Below, piece by piece: positions 5,580 to 8,552 of a stretch of DNA of 8,552 nucleotides. The translations under genes were made by a program, and so were the position numbers. The DNA is from JBMNTQ01 sp050945815 (GTDB taxonomy: Bacteria > Bacillota > Clostridia > Christensenellales > JBMNTQ01): contig JBMNTQ010000084.1 in NCBI GenBank assembly GCA_050945815.1, positions 1 to 8,552 on the forward strand, read 5' to 3'. The notes below the pieces were generated by a model that was given only the letters and a program-made list of their open reading frames with translations, ran no database searches and was not told the DNA's origin. The stretch's first letter is position 1. Each line of letters starts with the position of its first letter.

Positions 5580-5607
5580 AACAAACCCATACGCACAACA
5601 TATAATA
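5580..5607 (+). promoter_or_regulatory. Candidate sigma-K (mother-cell) promoter of the asnB-like gene
   Basis: AACAAA (5580-5585), 13 bases, CATATA (5599-5604), running into CATATAATA, which fits the sigma-K pattern AC-N16-CATAnnnTA. The same motif with the same spacing precedes dpaA (7569-7593). TATAAT at 5601-5606 is also a perfect vegetative -10, but no -35 lies 16-18 bases upstream of it. CATATAAT also resembles a sigma-E -10 without a matching -35. Confidence 0.5.
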
Positions 5608-5646
5608 ATTACTGACATTGATGAGGAAGCAGGTGAACAAAAACTT

Positions 5647-7482
5647 ATGAGCGGCATTACCGGTATTGTCAACCCTAAACACCGCCTGTCAAAAAGCAGT
5701 CTATTAATCGAAAAGATGACCCAAACCCTAGCCCACCGCGGGCCGGACGCAACAGGCATCGCCCTATTCCCCCACGCCCACCTAGGACACCGGCGGCTAA
5801 TCGTCAAGGATCCGGCAGGCGGCAGCCAACCCCTGCATCGCTCCCACAAAACTCAAACCTATACCATCGTGTCCAATGCAACTCTATACAACGCAGAAGA
5901 AATACGGGAAAAGCTCCGGCTTCTGGGTTTTTCCTTCCAGTCCTCTTCGGATGCAGAGGTTTTACTAACCGCCTACATAGCCTGGGGCGAGAGCTGTGTC
6001 TCCGAGTTCAACGGTGTTTTCGCCTTTGCCATATGGGAAGAGGAGGCCGGAAAATTATTCCTGTGCCGCGACCCACTAGGCATCAAGCCCCTCTACTACG
6101 CCCTGCGCGAAGAGGTTCTGGTGTTTGGCTCCGAGCTCAAAGCGCTGCTGGCCCACCCGTTCGTCGACCCAGTGCTAGACAAAAGCGGCATCTGCGAAAT
6201 CCTGGGCCTAGGCCCCGCCCATTCGCCCCACAGCGGTGTTTTTCAAGACGTCTTCCAAGTCCCCCCCGCCCATTTTCTGCGCTATAGCGCCCACGGGCTG
6301 AATCTAACAGAATATTGGAAGCTCACCTCCCGTCCCCATCTGGAAGACGAACGGGAAACGCAGGCCCATGTACGCGAATTGCTGTTAGACGCCATCAAAA
6401 GGCAGCTTGTAGCGGATGTCCCTGTCTGCACTTTCCTATCCGGCGGACTGGATTCCAGCATCATCTCCGTCGTTGCCGCACAGGAATTCAAGAAGCAAGG
6501 AAAACCGCTGCTTACCTTCTCACTGGACTATCAAGACAACGACAAACACCGTATCCAAAGCGACTTTGTCCCCGATTCAGACAACGCGTGGGTCGACATC
6601 ATGGTGGATTTCCTCGGCAGCGACCACAGAAAAGTGGAGTTCGGCAACCGCCCGCTGCTAGACGCCCTCTACGGCGCTACCCGCTCCGTCGACCTGCCCG
6701 GCATGGCGGATATCGATTCCTCCCTGCTGCTTTTCTGCCGGGAAATCCGCAAGTCTGCCACAGTCGCCCTCTCCGGCGAAGGCGCCGACGAAGTGTTCGG
6801 CGGCTATCCCTGGTATCTTCGGCCCGATCTCGCAGCACAAAACACCTTCCCCTGGTCGGATTCCGTACAGGAGCGCAGCGCGCTGCTGTCACCGGCCTTG
6901 GGCCCAGTTGGGCTTGCGGATTATGTGCAAGCCCAATACGAGCAAACCCTCCAATCCGTACCCGAGGAAGAAGACGGCAGCCAAGATCCGATGAAAAAGA
7001 TGTTCTTCCTCAACATCAAGTGGTTCTTAGCCACCCTTGCAACCCGCAAAGACCGCATGAGCATGGCCAACGGCCTAGAAACCCGAATCCCCTTTGCCGA
7101 CCGCCGTCTGGTGGAATACGCCTTCAACATCCCCGCAACATACAAATTCTACAACGGCCGGGAAAAAGGGATGCTGCGCAAAGCTCTGGAAGGCCTGCTG
7201 CCGGACAGCGTCCTGTGGCGCAAGAAAAGCCCCTATCCCAAAACCTTCCATCCCCAATACACCGCGCTGGTCCAGAAGAAAATGCGGGATATGCTGGAAA
7301 ATAAGAATGCCCGCATTAAGGAGCTGATCGACAAAGACGTCTTAACCGCCCTGATCGATTCCGGCGGCACCTCCTTCGGGCGCCCTTGGTTCGGCCAGCT
7401 AATGACCGGCCCCCAGCTCATCGCATACCTCATCCAAATCGAGCAATGGATGCAACACTATCAAGTCCGCATCCAAGTCTAA
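5647..7482 (+). CDS. asnB: Asparagine-synthetase-like protein (AsnB family) with degenerate glutaminase domain
   Basis: A 611-residue two-domain protein. Residues 1-~215 are a class II glutamine amidotransferase (Ntn) fold; ~235-600 form the ATP-pyrophosphatase/synthetase domain, with the P-loop SGGLDSS (265-271), LSGEGADEVFGGY (375-387), KDRMSMANGLETRIPF (468-483) and REKGMLRKAL...RKKSPYPKT (505-533). AsnB makes asparagine from aspartate and ATP with ammonia released from glutamine. Here Cys2, the invariant nucleophile, is Ser (MSGITG), and the NGE motif is N77-A78-T79; HRGPD, Arg50 and Asp102 remain. Glutamine hydrolysis should be lost while the synthetase site looks intact, so ammonia-dependent synthesis is inferred. 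ATG 5647 is chosen because the amidotransferase domain must start there and AGGTGA lies ten bases upstream; a TTG at 5572 would place 25 unrelated residues across the promoter. The promoter motif is shared with dpaA. Related AsnB proteins can amidate other acceptors, such as diaminopimelate in peptidoglycan, so the substrate is not certain. Confidence 0.88.
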   Translation: MSGITGIVNPKHRLSKSSLLIEKMTQTLAHRGPDATGIALFPHAHLGHRRLIVKDPAGGSQPLHRSHKTQTYTIVSNATLYNAEEIREKLRLLGFSFQSSSDAEVLLTAYIAWGESCVSEFNGVFAFAIWEEEAGKLFLCRDPLGIKPLYYALREEVLVFGSELKALLAHPFVDPVLDKSGICEILGLGPAHSPHSGVFQDVFQVPPAHFLRYSAHGLNLTEYWKLTSRPHLEDERETQAHVRELLLDAIKRQLVADVPVCTFLSGGLDSSIISVVAAQEFKKQGKPLLTFSLDYQDNDKHRIQSDFVPDSDNAWVDIMVDFLGSDHRKVEFGNRPLLDALYGATRSVDLPGMADIDSSLLLFCREIRKSATVALSGEGADEVFGGYPWYLRPDLAAQNTFPWSDSVQERSALLSPALGPVGLADYVQAQYEQTLQSVPEEEDGSQDPMKKMFFLNIKWFLATLATRKDRMSMANGLETRIPFADRRLVEYAFNIPATYKFYNGREKGMLRKALEGLLPDSVLWRKKSPYPKTFHPQYTALVQKKMRDMLENKNARIKELIDKDVLTALIDSGGTSFGRPWFGQLMTGPQLIAYLIQIEQWMQHYQVRIQV

Positions 7483-7490
7483 ACATCCCT

Positions 7491-7543
7491 AAAAAAGCAG
7501 GGTGAGAGCGACATCTGATTTTCGCTCCCACCCTGCTTTTTTT
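7491..7543 (+). terminator. Rho-independent terminator after the asnB-like gene
   Basis: GCAGGGTG (7497-7504) pairs with CACCCTGC (7529-7536), continuing inward after one mismatch as GAGCGA (7506-7511) with TCGCTC (7522-7527). Flanking A6 and T7 runs can extend the stem. It starts eight bases after the stop codon and separates this gene from dpaA. Confidence 0.95.
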
Positions 7544-7568
7544 CAGCCCCGCCGCCATAATCCCCTGG

Positions 7569-7596
7569 AACAAATCCCCTTCTCTTTCATATAGTG
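7569..7596 (+). promoter_or_regulatory. Candidate sigma-K promoter of dpaAB
   Basis: AACAAA (7569-7574), 13 bases, CATATA (7588-7593), then GTG. It fits AC-N16-CATAnnnTA except that the final A is G. In Bacillus subtilis the spoVF (dpaAB) operon is a late mother-cell, sigma-K gene set, so this assignment agrees with known biology. The predicted start is near 7602, only a few bases before the ribosome binding site. Confidence 0.55.
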
Positions 7597-7621
7597 GCAA
7601 TATGGAAAGGAGGGCCCAGGA

Positions 7622-8452
7622 TTGGAATCACTATTTATGATCCAAGCGAGCGACAATCGGAACCTACATTTAGCATACAACCTGCAAAAAAAAGGCTACA
7701 ACGTAGCCCTGTGGCGCGCCCAAACAGACCATCAAAGCATTGCCGCCATCTCCGACGAGGAGCTTTCGTGCAAGGATAGCATCATGGTACTGTCCTTAAC
7801 CGCCACCCAGGATAAAATAGACAACGTCCTTCGCCTGTTGTCTCCCGGCTGCGTCGTATTTGGCGGCCGCATCAGCGATGAAAATCTCCGATATTCTCAA
7901 AGCTGCGGCCTTCAGTATATTGATCTTCTAAGTTACGAACCGTTTTCTATCCTCAATGCAATCCCCACCGCCGAAGGGGCACTGCATTTGGCCATCGAGC
8001 ATACCAGCCACGCCATCAACGGCGCCCGGGTGCTGGTGCTAGGCTATGGCCGGGTAGGCAAAGCAACAGCACGGCTGTTCAGCGCGGCAGGCGCCCGGGT
8101 GGATGTTCTCACCCAATCCCCCCAAGAGCGCGCCCTCGCCCGGCTAAACGGTCTGCGCTCCTTGGCCCTAGTCAGGCTTACCTCCCGCTTTTCCCGGGCA
8201 CAGATCGTCATCAACACCATCCCCGCCCGAATATTAGGCCGAGCCGAGCTCAGGCTTCTGCCCCCAAAATGCCTGATTATCGATCTTTCCTCCCCGCCCG
8301 GCGGCACCGACCACCAAGAAGCACAACGTCTTGGGCTAACCTCGCTGCACGCGCTGGCTCTGCCGGATAAATATGCGCCTCAAAGCGCCGCGGAATACAT
8401 GGAATCCTCCATCTTAACCCTACTCCATGAAATGGAAGGTGACACAACATGA
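7622..8452 (+). CDS. dpaA: Dipicolinate synthase subunit A
   Basis: Subunit A of the mother-cell enzyme that, with DpaB, makes dipicolinic acid from a dihydrodipicolinate-pathway intermediate for the spore core. The 276 residues align by eye with SpoVFA: NAIPTAEGALHLAIEHT (112-128), the nucleotide-binding loop GYGRVG (141-146), INTIPARIL (197-205), DLSSPPGGTD (221-230) and the C-terminal LPDKYAP region. It is somewhat shorter than the Bacillus protein (about 297 residues), mainly at the N-terminus, where the usual glycine-rich GGD turn reads ASDNR. The start is TTG 7622: AAAGGAGGG (7606-7614) is optimally placed, an in-frame TAG at 7592 rules out a longer form, and ATG 7637 is too far from the ribosome binding site. 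The stop overlaps the dpaB start by ATGA. A mother-cell promoter candidate lies immediately upstream. Confidence 0.93.
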   Translation: MESLFMIQASDNRNLHLAYNLQKKGYNVALWRAQTDHQSIAAISDEELSCKDSIMVLSLTATQDKIDNVLRLLSPGCVVFGGRISDENLRYSQSCGLQYIDLLSYEPFSILNAIPTAEGALHLAIEHTSHAINGARVLVLGYGRVGKATARLFSAAGARVDVLTQSPQERALARLNGLRSLALVRLTSRFSRAQIVINTIPARILGRAELRLLPPKCLIIDLSSPPGGTDHQEAQRLGLTSLHALALPDKYAPQSAAEYMESSILTLLHEMEGDTT

Positions 8453-8552
8453 AAGACCTCATCCTAGGGTTCGCGCTGACAGGCTCCTTCTGCACAATCA
8501 GCAGCGTTCTTCCTTATATGCAGCACATCGCCGACCAAGGCGCCCAAGTCGT
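8449..8552 (+). CDS. dpaB: Dipicolinate synthase subunit B, N-terminal fragment (runs off the window)
   Basis: The first 34 codons are present. The start MKDLILGFALTGSFCT matches the flavoprotein-like N-terminus of SpoVFB/DpaB (GFxLTGSxCT), the phosphate-binding loop of this flavodoxin-type subunit. It overlaps the dpaA stop by ATGA, with AAGGTGA (8436-8442) six bases upstream inside dpaA, so the two subunits are translationally coupled, as expected for a two-subunit enzyme. The rest of the gene lies beyond the window. Confidence 0.9.
   Translation, partial: MKDLILGFALTGSFCTISSVLPYMQHIADQGAQV

Noticed and set aside
5572..5646. N-terminal extension of the asnB-like protein from TTG 5572
   Set aside because: It would put 25 residues ahead of the residue that must be N-terminal in this fold, has no ribosome binding site and covers the promoter motif.
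6315..7304. 329-codon open frame inside the asnB-like gene
   Set aside because: An Arg/Pro-rich out-of-frame translation of a gene with well-preserved motifs.
1..8552. CRISPR array, tRNA, rRNA, insertion sequence or attachment site
   Set aside because: No regularly spaced direct repeats, no tRNA-like cloverleaf or rRNA-like sequence, and no transposase or terminal inverted repeats were recognised by eye.

Overview
The window looks like chromosomal DNA of a spore-forming Firmicute, most likely a member of the Clostridia. Three things point there: a dipicolinate synthase operon (dpaA-dpaB/spoVF) at the right edge, strong AGGAGG-type ribosome binding sites with compact rho-independent terminators, and a PadR / DUF1700 / DUF4097 membrane operon of a kind common in that group. 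Most genes are moderately GC-rich; the first ~450 bases are visibly more AT-rich.

Layout, left to right. (1) 1-760: the first 35 codons of an ABC exporter on the minus strand, divergent from a MarR-family regulator. Both have recognisable promoters, and a near-identical 11-base element sits at each predicted transcription start. (2) 800-2340: a complete, single-gene enolase unit with promoter, an inverted repeat on the -35 box, a leader hairpin and a terminator. (3) 2479-2993: a small DUF4870 (Tic20-like) membrane protein with an excellent terminator. (4) 3060-5503: a minus-strand operon, read 5' to 3' as PadR regulator, DUF1700/HAAS membrane protein, DUF4097 beta-solenoid membrane-anchored protein, then after a structured 148-base spacer a DUF202/YidH-like membrane protein, ending in a bipartite terminator. 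The first three genes are joined by two 8-base stop/start overlaps, and a 7-13-7 palindrome covers the promoter. (5) 5580-7543: an asparagine-synthetase-like gene (asnB family) with a complete ATP-pyrophosphatase domain but a glutaminase domain that lacks its nucleophilic cysteine and part of its oxyanion/substrate motif. (6) 7569-8552: dpaA and the start of dpaB, overlapping by ATGA.

The most interesting signal combines regions 5 and 6. The asnB-like gene and dpaA are preceded by the same spaced motif, AACAAA-N13-CATATA, which fits the mother-cell sigma-K promoter pattern (AC, 16 bases, CATAnnnTA). This suggests that the glutaminase-degenerate synthetase is made late in sporulation with the dipicolinate enzymes and uses free ammonia, or another nitrogen donor, instead of glutamine. 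The second point of interest is the PadR-controlled membrane cassette, whose DUF4097 protein carries a near-perfect 19-residue periodic DTG repeat. No CRISPR array, tRNA, rRNA or insertion sequence was seen.
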